DNA of 64,000 nucleotides from Chloranthus sessilifolius (GCA_021018995.1 CM037598.1:70698671-70762670), one strand, 5' to 3'. Positions 35,996 through 46,960 are shown, counted from the stretch's first letter. Made by a program: numbers and translations. Notes: generated from the letters alone by a model not told the origin.

Positions 35996-36739
35996 ATATA
36001 AGGTGTGCGAGAATGTGATTCGAACTCAGTAAATCAAAGATAAAAAATATGTTTTTGATAAGAGATCAGTTTCGATTTTGTTAAGAAAATGTCTTTGAAC
36101 TCAATTTCAGTTTTGATAAGAAACTGCCTTTGAACTCAGTTTCAATTTTGATAAGAAAATGCTTTTGAAATCAGTTTCGAATTTGATAAGAAAATACCTT
36201 TAAAATCAATTTTAGTTTTGATAAGAAAATGTTTTGATCTTGTCTTTGAATCTATGCATGTGATGAGATGTATATTGGTATTAGTTTTCTCCACTGAGCT
36301 TAGATGTTAGCTCACCCCGACTATATGTCATAGGTGTAGGTTTGAGGAAGGCCCAAACTACATACGTGAAGAAAAGGAGCTTCCACATAAGGATTTATAC
36401 TCTGTTCCGGGATTGTAGATTTAGTGCATCATAGACCTTGGTAAATTCGGGTTTGGTACGTTCATGCTATTATACATGCATGGTATACTATTGTTGGTGA
36501 TGGTTGGTCATCACTAGTATTTGTTTTATTCAATATATATTAGGTATTAGAATTGGAGATTTTTATTCAGGACATATATAACTTTACTTTGATTTTCGTA
36601 TGCATATGGATGTGTCAATTATTCTATATCAGATTGTGATCTACGATCTGGCGGTCTGGGTTTTCCCAGTTTGGTATAAGTTGAAAGAAAAAAAAAATAT
36701 GTCTCAAAATTTCGGGTTGGGAAAATCCGGGTTGTCACA

Positions 36740-37600
36740 CTGTGAAGAGAATGCAATGCAGTTAGGGGGAAACAAGGAGATGGGAGGAATTTCCAACCCA
36801 TCGTCCTTGTAGAGGAACTCGCACTCAGGGGGGGATTTGATGGTGAGATTTTTAAGAAGTCGAAGAGGGTGAGGTCTCAGAAAAAGATGTTGGTGTAGGC
36901 GAAGGTTTATGGTGGTGGGGGGTTGTGGTAGACAATTGAACATTTGGGATGGGTGGCTAACGCTTCAACTTTTCTAAGTTCTTTATTGTAGCAAGGAGTT
37001 CGGCCCTTTGCTTCTCAAGAATTCGATCAAGTCTTCTACTGAAATTGTCTTGGTTGGGCTCTTTCATCATGAGGTTAGGGTTTGAGAATGGAAGGAGAAA
37101 GAGATGAGTTTAGAATGGGAAAGGTCTATGAAAGGACATGGTTATACAGGGAAAAGGTTAGGGCTCTAAACCGTCACTTCGAAATAAATTTCGAGATGTA
37201 GGCATTTAAGCTTGGGTAGGTGGCAGGTGGCGATCATGAATACGATGTGTGTCCTGCTTCCTCTATGATTAAATGGGTTCAAATTCTAAGGTAACCAATA
37301 GGACTCCCACCCAACTCGCCTATTCTCTAGAATTATAGGTTACGATTCTAGATAACAGTTTTCCAACGGAACAAACTCTCACACGATTCAAATCATAATC
37401 ACTATGATTCGATCGTTAGAATTAATGTACCTAAGAAAGAAAAGTTACAAGTGCTCGTAAATACAGACGACTACTCATAAGATACTAGTTTATACTCGAG
37501 AATATATTATGATTGATCGTGTTTTGCCACGATTTGAATAGTAGTATACTTTCGGAGACAAAACTTAAGACAAAATAATTAATGCACATATTTTATAAGA
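36740..37600 (-). mobile_element. Internal non-pol region of the minus-strand Athila-like element
   Basis: It aligns with 45350-46000 of the plus-strand copy (shared words near GGAAGC.GACACACATCG and CCACCTACCCAAGC on the minus strand). No protease, reverse transcriptase or integrase is present between gag and the 3' LTR, so the family is non-autonomous. Confidence 0.7.
36957..37070 (-). CDS. Conserved 37-residue peptide of the Athila-like family
   Basis: An ATG-to-stop frame reading MMKEPNQDNF...RILEKQ...ELLATI and ending LEKLKR. The plus-strand copy has a matching frame (45799-45915) in a homologous position. It is probably helical and charged. No function is known to me. It could be a real extra ORF or a remnant of a longer one, but the matched start and stop positions favour a short peptide. 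Confidence 0.5.
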   Translation of the reverse strand: MMKEPNQDNFSRRLDRILEKQRAELLATIKNLEKLKR

Positions 37601-38560
37601 TTTTGCTATGGATGAGTCGGTAGCTCGACGGGTCCTTGAGGATCTCAATTTTGAGTAGTGGGGGTGGATGTCTCCCCTAGGAACACTTGTCCTCTCGGGT
37701 TGCTAATTGGCTGGACTGACAATTGGCAACTTTCTCTCTTTGCAATCTGCGATGCTAGTTGACCTATCTGGCCCTCCAACTTTGTGCTGGATTGGGTATG
37801 CTAGTGTATCACTTGAGAGAACTGACCAAGCTAAGATATGCCTCTTGAATATTGATGTGACTGTTGTTGCAAATCCTGAAGGATTTGGACAACTGTAGCA
37901 TCGGGTCCGTTGCTCTGTGGTCCAAACAATGGCTACATAGTAGAAAGTTGTGGTCTTTGGTGGAAAATCCGGGCAAGGGGATATGGTGACTGCGCAACAG
38001 ATGGTGCTAGTTGCGCCCCACTTGTGGAGCCATCATTGAAACCTGAATGTTCCTCAATGACGGGTAACATGCATTCCAGTAATCTCCCCTTTGGAATGCA
38101 TAAACTTGTTCCTTTTCCACTACATCTAGGTATAATGGCATAGCTGGGCACTCAGCTATGGCATGGGTCAAGCTCTGGCAAATCGCACAAGTTGTTGTTG
38201 CTCATTCCTAGTTACTAGGTTTAAAGGTCATTAATGATGCGAGTTTCTACTCCAAGATTTCTACCTTGGCGCTGATGTCACTTTCCTTCTTTACTTTGTC
38301 ATTACTAACATCGTAAAGACCACCCCTGACAAGAGCGAATTACATCAGGGTAGCAGGGCCTATTTCTGCTTTGAATTGTCGATCAATTTCTTAAACAAAT
38401 TCCAGGACTGTTGTCCATTCTGGGCCATGAAGGCCCCTCCACTCACACCATCAACCGTAGACTGTTTGATCTCAGTTGACCCTTGATAAAAACTATGCGC
38501 AATAGACCAATTTGACACATCATGATGAGGACATTTTCTCAATAAATCCTTCATGCGTCC
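37600..38560 (-). pseudogene. Athila-like gag fragment
   Basis: Minus-strand capsid-like sequence: LRKCPHHDVSNW followed by FYQGSTEIKQSTVDG (in 38554-38360), then GGLYDVSNDKV, then a knuckle-like CAICQSLTHAIAECPAMP near 38180-38140. Gag would form the virus-like particle. The reading frame is broken by several stops and shifts. The N-terminal half is missing because the plus-strand element inserted at 38560; it would lie beyond that element's far end. Confidence 0.75.
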
Positions 38561-38887
38561 TGATCAGTCACATAATATACCATCATGCCACCTTTAACTT
38601 AGTGATGCTAGACCCCAGTTTGTTACTAACAAGTTACTTATGTGTAGATATTAAGGAAAAATAGCAAAGGAGAACCAAAGTGTTAATATTCGTCAAAATG
38701 AACTCGTAAAGCAATAAGAAAGACGATTGAATGAAAAGACGAATCATCGCCCACTGAAAGACAGAAAATCATACTTTACGATTAAGTCACGCTACAAAAC
38801 AAGTAAGAAATCGAATTGACGATTCTTCAAAAGCCGTTCAAAAGCAAAATGTGATACAAAAGACAAAATGTGATACAAAAGACAAAA
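38561..38887 (+). mobile_element. 5' LTR of the plus-strand Athila-like element, part 1
   Basis: It begins TGATCAGTCACATAAT and matches the start of the minus-strand 3' LTR. It is split by insertion of LTR C at 38888; the rest continues from 42748. Confidence 0.78.
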
Positions 38888-39593
38888 TGTGACAGCCCGA
38901 CTTTTCCCCTTCTCGTAAATGGGAAAGGTCGCGCCGTCGGATCACCTAACATGATCCTGTCATACAAGGGCATCGTGTACAAAGTGTTACATATGCGGAA
39001 GCGAATTTAATTAACTCTGATACGAAGAAATATGGCAACAACTGATATCCATTCTTTTATCTAAAGCAGTAAATTGAATAGGAAATATAAACAGAAACCT
39101 ATATCTGAAGTAGTAAACTATCTTAAATTACACTGCTATTTATACATATATAATATTTTAAAAATAAATCTCTATCTCTCCCAAACCTCTCAAGGAAAGA
39201 AGTCCTCAGTAGAACCTTCCTCCTCGTCCTCCTCCTCAGACTGGTAGGTAGGATCAGCTTCGTGCTTAGGGTCTTGAGCAATATCTGCAGCTAAGACATA
39301 AAGTCGTAGGATGAGCTATCATCAAAGTTCAGCAGGGAAAATTTAAAGTGCTAATTTATATGTTATATTATCCATTCATGTCTAGATGTAAAATAAAATG
39401 AAACACATGTCATCTTATATTAGGTCCATTCTAGCTTCTATATATCCTAGCAGTATATAACAGAACAAGCACCAAAGCATGCAATTATTGTATCATGCTG
39501 ACAATGCTGACATATTCATGCTGACAAGGAATCAGGCGAGATCAATGAATCATGCTGAAACAAGACATGTACAAGAACAAGAAACAAGAAAAT

Positions 39594-39845
39594 CAAGCTC
39601 CCTAGTTAGCGGGATCACTTGTCAAGCTCCCGAGTTAGCAGGATCACTTGGACCGAGGAAATTAAGCTCCCGAGTTAGCGGGATCACTTGGATGATATAT
39701 CAAGCTCCCGAGTTAGCGGGATCACTTGGACGGATATCAAGCTCCCGAGTTAGTGGGATCACTTGGACAGGATATCAAGCTCCCGAGTTAGCGGGATCAC
39801 TTGGACGGGATATCAAGCTCCCGAGTTAGCGAGATCACTTGTTTC
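39594..39845. repeat. ~38-bp hairpin minisatellite in LTR C (7 units)
   Basis: Seven units of CTCCCGAGTTAGCGGGATCA plus a short spacer. CCCG and CGGG can pair around AGTTAG. Single-base differences separate most units. Confidence 0.92.
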
Positions 39846-41283
39846 AAGTGCATTAAAGACGTGTACATGACATCAAAGATAACAGAATATGAACAATGCA
39901 TGATATATATGCGAGCACATCGTGAACAGATATCATATAGCAAAACTGATTTGAATAATTGAACCCACATGATCATATATGATTGCAATTATCGTAATCA
40001 TGGATATTCATGTATCCAAGCTGAACTAGCATCATAATTATGTAAAGCATGCATCAAGTCTGTAGATTTCTAAGCTGATCTAATACCAGCAGTCATAGTA
40101 ATACATTGAAAACTAGCATGTGCATATATTATACTTCCTCTAAACTCATCAAGTATCATCATACATACAAATTCATCTACCGATCGATATCCAGTCATCT
40201 AAATTGGTTTGACAATAATTCTAATATAATAACATGTGCCAAGCTGATCTTATCGAACTGATATGCTCATAATCATTTATCGAAACTTTTATTAGTATAA
40301 TCTAAAACTTGCATAATACTAAACTAGCATACTAACCTAGCATAACTATTTATATTCATGCATTGAAACTGCTCGTATCCTTTTTTCCATCTCACTGAAT
40401 TAGCATTACTGATCTTGCATGTTTATACATCATGAAACTAGCATACTTAACTGACTGAGTTAACTATTGATTAACACTGAACTTATCCAAGCTGAACGTA
40501 TCAAAGCTATACTATCATGTTCATACTAATTCAAAATTGAGCTTCTTATTCTTAACTAATAGTTTATCCAAACTGATTTTAACAAAGTTGAATACTTTAA
40601 GGCTGAATTCATTAAAACAATATTGGCATGGTACTACTAATCATCTTTATATACCACGCTTGTCATCCTTATTTCTTAACCTTAATTCGAGCATATCTTA
40701 TCCATTCCAAATTAAATATCACATTGCAGTTGGTAACTATTCATAGGTTACTGATATCCATCATGCAAAATATTCCTTCATTTACTAATATCTATCATCC
40801 TCAGAAAACAAAATTTAATCAGATATCATATTTCTTGTACACATGATTCTACTAAGAGTTTACTTAACTAGATGAGAATATAAAACTCAATATCATTTAG
40901 TTCAGAAAAGTCCCTACAACAGCATACATCGAATCTATCTCATTATAAGCAACTATTTTAGACTTATAGCTTTATTGAACAAAATAATTTTATATGCTAT
41001 CTAGATGTGAATGAGCAATTAAAACACAAGTTAGCAAAGTACATTCCCTACCTTATACCAGGCTTACGTGTAACTGGTTACCTGTGCACGCATATCTTCA
41101 AGCAAATGCGTCATGTGCACCAAGTGGCACCTAGGAATGTCGTTCATAGGTTTAGTATTTTTAATAGTTTATTGGGTCAACATAGACCCCAATTATGGAC
41201 CATTTATGGTCCCATGTCTTATGGGCAAACTCAACAAGTCAACCCAGCACAAACCCCTGACAGAGGTGTCACCAAGCGTGTCA

Positions 41284-41775
41284 AATATAGGGTTGCCGCG
41301 GCAAGCAACATAGGTTGCCGCGGCAAACTTTGCAGTTGAGCATATTACCACGAATTGTCACTACTTTTTGACCCCTTAAACGTTGAATTCTGAAATTTAT
41401 TCCTTCATGAACGTTGTAGGGATCGTTGTCTCATTTCCAACGCATCAAGAATCGTATCAATCGGAGTTCAGGATCAAACGATATGATTAAAATACCACAC
41501 AGTGGTCTGAGTATACTGTTACCGCAGCAAGCTTTGCAGTTGCATGTAGCCGCGACTTGTCACTAATTTTTGATAATTTAAATGCCAGATTTAGAGCTTG
41601 GTTACTTCATAAAAGTTGTAGGTCTCGGTGTCTACTTTCTAACACATTACGAATCGTGCCATTTGGAGTTCAGAGTCAAAAGATATGACCAAAATACCAC
41701 ACAGTGGTCTGAGCATAGGGTTGCCACGATAACACATAAGGCTTGCCGCGGCAAGCACCTTGCCGGGCTTCAGCT
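41284..41775 (-). repeat. Shared LTR module (two copies) with TTGCCGCGGCAA palindromes
   Basis: Palindromic TTGCCGCGGCAA or close forms occur near 41291, 41313 and 41746. Between them lie two ~100-bp module copies (41385-41488 and 41590-41700) related to those at 29388-29665. Confidence 0.75.
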
Positions 41776-41830
41776 GGGTCATCTTCTTGCTCTTTTTATG
41801 TGTTGTTGCTTCTGCTATTTTTGTTGCTTA

Positions 41831-41832
<2 letters not shown>

Positions 41833-41870
<38 letters not shown>

Positions 41871-41926
41871 TAGATATATTATATATCCATATTGACTAAT
41901 TTGACCAAAAAAGATTGCTTGATTTA

Positions 41927-41961
<35 letters not shown>
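41833..41961. repeat. (TA)n microsatellites in LTR C
   Basis: Two TA runs, about 41833-41869 and 41931-41960. Confidence 0.9.
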
Positions 41962-42747
41962 ATATGAGTTTATCAGGCATCAAGGAACATTTGAACGATT
42001 CACTGCAATTCATTGTTTGTGTTGTTGATCAAATCAACACCACCGATCAACGGTTTAGTTTCTACCCTTGTGCATATAAAATGGTGCGAGTATATGTACC
42101 TTTTGGTGGTTACGAGGTTACGATAGCGCCGAAGATAAATCGGAAGCGAAGTCACAACGTCTGGTAACAGTGCACTAAACTGATCTTTCTTATTTGGTTT
42201 TCATTCTCAGAATTTTGCTACAGGTTTTGTCAACATGTCATTAACAAGTTGCAGCAAAAACAGAAAGCCAAGGCTTCCTAGCGGGAATATTATATTGGTT
42301 TAACTCTCCTTTGTGTGCATGAAACTCCCAATGACTCATTGGAGTCATGGAGTTTTAACGCGAAGGAAGTAGCTTATAAGCTCTTTTGAGGTAAGTTGTC
42401 CTGCTGAGCCAACACTACATGATAATGTACTGCCTAATAAAACAAACAACCAAAAACTATCTTTTGCTTTTGGTTTTGGCTTTTGTTTTATACTTTGACA
42501 AGAAAAACAAAGAAAAACAAAAGCCCGTTTGTTATATATTAAATAATTTTTTTGTTTCTCATGCAAGACTTAGAGCTAAGCTAATTAACTTCTTTGCTTT
42601 TAAAACACCTTTGTCTAGTTTGGAGTCTTAAGGCCTCACTCTTTGTATAATTTCAAGGCTACCTTAGAGTGTTTTGGTGGAGACTTATACCTGACTAGAT
42701 CGGATTCTCATTATTGCAGTGTTAATTTTGGGAATTGTTACACAAAA

Positions 42748-43716
42748 AGCGATCAATCGTAAATAAGGAATCGTCCAGAGAGAGAAAGCTATAAACTCAT
42801 GATTTATGATTTTACAAAAAAGAAAACTTTCTGGAGCTATTGATCATGTGAAGATTTACACCGCCATGCATATACTTAGAAGAATTTTTGAATTAGAAAT
42901 TTGGCCACTCACGGATCTAAGAAGATTGACAAAGGGAGACTCCTAAAGGATTCTGTTGCTAGCATAAAGGAAAAAATTCAGAAGTACATCAACTATTGAA
43001 AGTAAGGAACGATAGGATTAGAAGTAGAGTTATATTAGGACACTTTTATTTTAGTAGTTTCTTTTATTAGAATTAAGAGTTTTGTAAACTGGCCCCTTAT
43101 GATCTATAAATAAGAGGGCTTGGAATAAGAATTAATTATCGAATAAATTCTCAGCATCAATTGACGCTTGAGGTATCCAAGGTTCCTCGATCACAATTGA
43201 TGATTGGGATTGAGAGCTGTAAGATTAATGCAGATATCTGTAGTTTCTCAGAAGCAATTGATGCCTGTGTCTGAGGGGTGAAAGATATAATTTTTATTGC
43301 ATTCTAGTTTAGATTTATTTTTATTTCAATTTACTGCTTTATAAATATATCCAAGTTTTAATTTGAGTTGATGACTCAGGTTGAGATTTATAGATTAGTG
43401 TAATAGATTTTATTTTCCATCTTTGATTTTCTGGAGTTTGATTAACGCCTAAATTTCTGGTAGATTAAAGATTGGTATAGATCTATATTGAAGGATGATA
43501 GTTTTTTATTGATGCTCAAATTCTAGAGGACTGAGATATAGTGTAATGGTATTGTAAATTTATAAATATCTGATAACTGAAGATTGTAATTAACAACCAC
43601 AATCTGAAGAACGAGGATTTAGGATTTATATTTCTACAAACTAGTTTAAGAAACCATTCTTTTATTCATATTTCTCAATTAGATTAGGATATTAAACGAT
43701 AAATATAAGTTTTCAG

Positions 43717-43768
<52 letters not shown>

Positions 43769-43874
43769 ATAAAACACTTCCTCGTGAGAACGATCCTATG
43801 CTAGTATTATTATTTTCATTGTGCGCTTGCAATAGGTTAAAACTTAATTAGAACAACATAAATAGACAAGAACA
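42748..43874 (+). mobile_element. 5' LTR of the plus-strand Athila-like element, part 2
   Basis: It resumes the LTR after the inserted LTR C and matches the minus-strand LTR (shared GGATCTRAGAAGATTG). A TATAAATA box lies at 43105-43112. A TA repeat (43720-43766) is an internal expansion. The end is placed at AAGAACA, 6 bp before the primer site, which is approximate. Confidence 0.75.
43105..43112 (+). promoter_or_regulatory. TATA box of the Athila-like LTR
   Basis: CTATAAATAAGAGGGC in the middle of the LTR, a typical plant LTR core promoter. Confidence 0.65.
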
Positions 43875-43880
43875 AGATTT

Positions 43881-43897
43881 TGGCACCGTTGTCGGGG
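43881..43897 (+). promoter_or_regulatory. Primer-binding site, tRNA-Asp type
   Basis: TGGCACCGTTGTCGGGG differs at two bases from TGGCGCCGTTGCCGGGG, the tRNA-Asp site used by Athila-lineage elements. Both differences are C-to-T or G-to-A. Confidence 0.85.
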
Positions 43898-44256
43898 ATA
43901 GCGGATTTTATCTTTATATTAGTTTAAGAAAACAAGTATTTATCTTTCTCTTTTTTATATTTCTTTATATTTTTAATTTTCTTTGATTACTTCTTAAATC
44001 TTTTATAGGTTTATTCGGAGTAACGAATCAAAGTTTCAACTTCCCCTGATCAGAGAAGCTAGAGGCTCAGATTTGTTTTCTCTCCTTGCTTTATAAAATA
44101 AAAATCAGATAAAAACTGAAAATAAAATAGATATTTATAATAATTGTTTTAGCCATCGTGCTCTGTTTTAACTCCATTTACTATAGCAAGAAATGACGAA
44201 TTTGTGACTAAAGCATTGGGGGAGTATTACGCATTGACACCTCTTACACCTCTCCC
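43898..44256 (+). other. Leader of the Athila-like element
   Basis: AT-rich untranslated sequence between primer site and gag. Nothing further recognised. Confidence 0.5.
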
Positions 44257-45101
44257 ATGTATTCAAGTACCCCTACAGTCGGTAATAAGACTTTTGAAAT
44301 TATGCCCAATGTGCTTCAAATACTTCCTACTTTTCATGGGCTAATGGATGAAGATCCATATTTATATCTCAAAAAGTTTCTAGAAGTATGCACCGTCATT
44401 AGAATTAAGAACTTGTCAGAAGCATCTACTCGGTTAAGGTTGTTCGCATATTCCCTTAGAGATGAAGCAAAGCAGTGGATAAACTCTTTGCCTCATAATT
44501 CGATTGCTAATTGGGAAGGACTGGAATATATGTTTCGTACAAAATTCTTTCCAATTTGCAGGATGAATAAAATTTGGCATCTTATTATAACATTTCACCA
44601 ATTCCTGAATGAATCTCTTCAGGAATGTTAGCTCACCATGGGGTTACGTGTTGGTAACTTGTGCTTACTTTCTATGAAGGCCTTGAAGATGCAACCCGAC
44701 ACAGGATTGATGTGGCCTGTGGAGGTATGTTTCATAAATTGACAGCAGAAGAAGCTTGGGAACTATTTGAGACCCTTAGTGAGGAACCGGTGTAATACTA
44801 TGCATCGGGTGAGATTGATTCGGAGACTTTAACAAATATACTTCCTAAGTAAGGAGGATTACATAAATTAAAGTCAATGATGGAAAGTCTTCCGAGGCTG
44901 AAGTTGTGGAAAGTAAAAATTCAATCTCTGGTGGGTATAAAATCGTACCCAACATCTCAAAAAGGAGAAGCTTGTGGTCCTACCCATGGTCGAACTCTGG
45001 CAGTTTTTCAACCTCTAATTGTTTCTCCTTACCCCACAGAACCCCAAAACCACACTACTGCAGAGGAAGCCTTGTTGCAAATAGCTGAAAGCTGGATATA
45101 A
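44257..45101 (+). pseudogene. Athila-like gag, disrupted
   Basis: A retrotransposon capsid domain. The clear stretch 44257-44631 has LPTFHGLMDEDPYLYLKKFL, ASTRLRLFAYSLRDEAKQW and a FRTKFFP ending, the standard plant Retrotrans_gag layout. After a stop and shift it continues as FYEGLEDATRHRID and TAEEAWELFETLSEEP (about 44665-44795), then degrades with further stops. No protease or polymerase follows, so this copy would depend on proteins from another element. Confidence 0.85.
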
Positions 45102-45337
45102 CATGGCCGTATCCAGACACAGCTACTCAACTCTCTTTGGCAATCTATCGTAAAGTTAGAAACTCAAATTGAGCAACTAACCCTTTTTGGGAGGGAGAGT
45201 AACTTATCTCCTTCACATGCAGTTGGTACGTCTAGAGGACTTATATTTATGGGAAGCACATCAACTTCCTCTGATTTAAATTGAGTTCCTCTAGAACCTG
45301 TCGAGCTACCGACTCACCCATAGCAAACACCTGTAAC

Positions 45338-45375
<38 letters not shown>

Positions 45376-45798
45376 TAATATTAGAAAGTACTCTACGATC
45401 TACAGTGTACAAGAGTGCATTCAATTGTAAAGACCTTCTTGTCATGTCATAATCACATTGAACGTATGGATTTACAATTTCTCGTGATTTAAAGGTTAGA
45501 ATAGTAGAGATTACGATTCGAGGCGTCATAAAATCTCATTTTCATTTCTCCAAAATTGCTAACGACAATTCTAGGGAACAGGTGACTCTAGTGATCAGTC
45601 TTATCAACTACGTTGGAATCGAACGCATTTAATTTATAGAGGAAGCGGACACACATCGCATTCAATTTCGCCACTTGCCAACTACCCAAGCCTGTAAGCC
45701 TACACCTTGACACGTGAACCCTTCCCTGTCGTATAGAACCAGACCTTTACCTTCCAAAAAACCCATCTCTTTCGTCGTCCTTCTACACCATAATCCTT
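45102..45798 (+). other. Post-gag non-coding region of the Athila-like element
   Basis: It contains a TA repeat (45342-45369) and then sequence homologous to the minus-strand copy at about 37130-37500. No pol domains. Confidence 0.6.
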
Positions 45799-45915
45799 AT
45801 GGGGAGAGAACCCAACCAAAGAAATTTCAATAAAAGATTTAATAGAATCCTTGAGATACATAAGGCTGAGCTCTTGGCTGCAATACAGAGAGTAGAAAAT
45901 CTGAAGCGCCAGTGA
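45799..45915 (+). CDS. Conserved 38-residue peptide of the Athila-like family
   Basis: MGREPNQRNFNKRF...RILEIHKAELLAAI and ending VENLKRQ. It matches the peptide at 36957-37070 in length, start and stop position, with about half the residues identical by eye. Two copies with independent decay keep the frame open, which hints at past selection. Function unknown. Confidence 0.5.
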   Translation: MGREPNQRNFNKRFNRILEIHKAELLAAIQRVENLKRQ

Positions 45916-46019
45916 CCTATATAAGATGCTGAATCATCCACCGAAACTATCCTTTACCCTAAACCTAACCCAAATCTGGCACCACATTCGAAGAACTTAA
46001 CCGAAGCCCCTACCCAAGA

Positions 46020-46182
46020 GTCTTTGGCGTAGACCGGATTTAGAGTTATATTTGTGGCACATCGGTGCTTATAAAAATGATCTAGGTTTCCTGGGACACC
46101 AAAAGCTCTGGGTGGCGACTCTAAATATTCATTAGAGATCCCATCGTCATGACGGGATCGTCAAAAATCCCATGGTTGCACA
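46020..46182 (+). mobile_element. Truncated 5' LTR of the Tat/Ogre-like element
   Basis: Only the 3' tail of an LTR is recognisable, ending GGTTGCACA just before the primer site. GGTTTCCTGGGACACCAAAA and GGTGGCGACTCTAAA are typical of Tat-lineage LTR ends. The upstream junction with the Athila-like element near 46020 is approximate; no TGTAGACACC start like that at 62734 is present, so most of this LTR is deleted. Confidence 0.6.
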
Positions 46183-46184
46183 GA

Positions 46185-46202
46185 TGGCGACTCTACTGGG
46201 GA
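46185..46202 (+). promoter_or_regulatory. Primer-binding site of the Tat/Ogre-like element
   Basis: TGGCGACTCTACTGGGGA matches the TGGCGACTC..CTGGGGA primer site of Ogre/Tat elements, which is complementary to a tRNA-Arg as I recall. Confidence 0.82.
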
Positions 46203-46730
46203 GTAGCTAGTAGAGCTTCCCCTTGAACTTGACCTCTTTATTTTTTGATTTACTAACCCCTTTATTACTGTTATTTTTTTTTTTACTCACCCCTCCGATT
46301 ACATCATTTTACTTGCCCCTACTTTTACGTCATTTACAAGCCTTAGTCGATTGGCTGGCCTACTTGCGCACCGCATTCAATTTCTTTACATTTCAGTCAT
46401 TTCAAGCACCTTAGTCGATTGGCAGGTCTACTTGTGCATTATCATTTGATTTTTTTACATTTTTATCATTTCAAGTGACTTAGCCGTTTGGCGGGCCTAC
46501 TTGCGCTTTTAATTCCGCAAACATATTCCGCTAGTGAACGCCAACCCATAGAGGCGGCACGAATCATCACCCCCGGTCTTTGAACTTAAGAAAATTCCCT
46601 TAAAAATGAAATATAAAATTAAACCAAAAAAGGGGATTTAAATCAATTTTTTGCGGGATAGATTTTCAAGGGTTGAGATATTTAGGCACAAATACAAACT
46701 CCCGGGTCTTAGTACGGCGACAACCCCTAG
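46203..46730 (+). other. Leader of the Tat/Ogre-like element
   Basis: Long untranslated leader with CTTAGTCGATTGGC and TGCGC words repeated three times (near 46345, 46412 and 46478). No protein domain seen. Confidence 0.55.
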
Positions 46731-46733
46731 TGG

Positions 46734-46889
46734 TGATGATCCGAAAAAGTCCCAGCCCACCTAGTACCTGAGAAAGTACTTGCTGGGTTTTAAGCTTGGT
46801 AACAAGAAGGTTACCCACCCAATATACCTCAAGTGTAAGCACTTTTCTCAGGTACTAGGTGGGCTGAGACTTTTTCGGATCATCATCCA
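46734..46889. repeat. Long hairpin (about 44-bp arms) in the Tat leader
   Basis: The left arm 46734-46777 (GATGATCCGAAAAAGTCCCA...CTGAGAAAGT) pairs with the right arm 46844-46888 with one or two mismatches. The loop also holds a GGTAAC...GTTACC stem. The whole can fold into one stem-loop of about 155 nt. Confidence 0.9.
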
Positions 46890-46960
46890 CCCAACCCAAT
46901 CCACCCACATCCATCCATACCACATCCAATCCCCCACACATCCCCCCATTTACCCAAGTC

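Larger units (their letters stand above)
34671..36739 (+). mobile_element. LTR B, Gypsy (Del/Tekay-like), nested
   Basis: It runs from TGTGATAGCCCAAATTTCC to CCGGGTTGTCACA and carries ACTGAGCTTAGATGTTAGCT (36294-36313) and the 3' hairpin (36497-36514). At 2.07 kb it is shorter than LTRs A' and C and seems to lack its promoter-proximal part. The flanks TTTTT and CTGTG do not match, so it may be a recombined or deleted copy. It interrupts the minus-strand Athila-like element. Confidence 0.72.
38888..42742 (-). mobile_element. Complete solo LTR C, Gypsy (Del/Tekay-like), nested in an Athila LTR
   Basis: A 3,855-bp LTR whose minus strand runs from TGTAACAATTCCC to GTCGGGCTGTCACA, with CAAAA on both sides (38883-38887 and 42743-42747). 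On the minus strand it has two copies of the shared ~90-bp module (41700-41385), GCCGCGGC palindromes, a seven-unit hairpin minisatellite, the CTGAAC...GCTCATCCTACGAC block near 39345-39300, and a 3' hairpin at 38939-38957. No internal region is attached. Confidence 0.85.

Noticed and set aside
34666..36744. Target duplication for LTR B
   Set aside because: TTTTT and CTGTG do not match; the element may be recombined or partly deleted.
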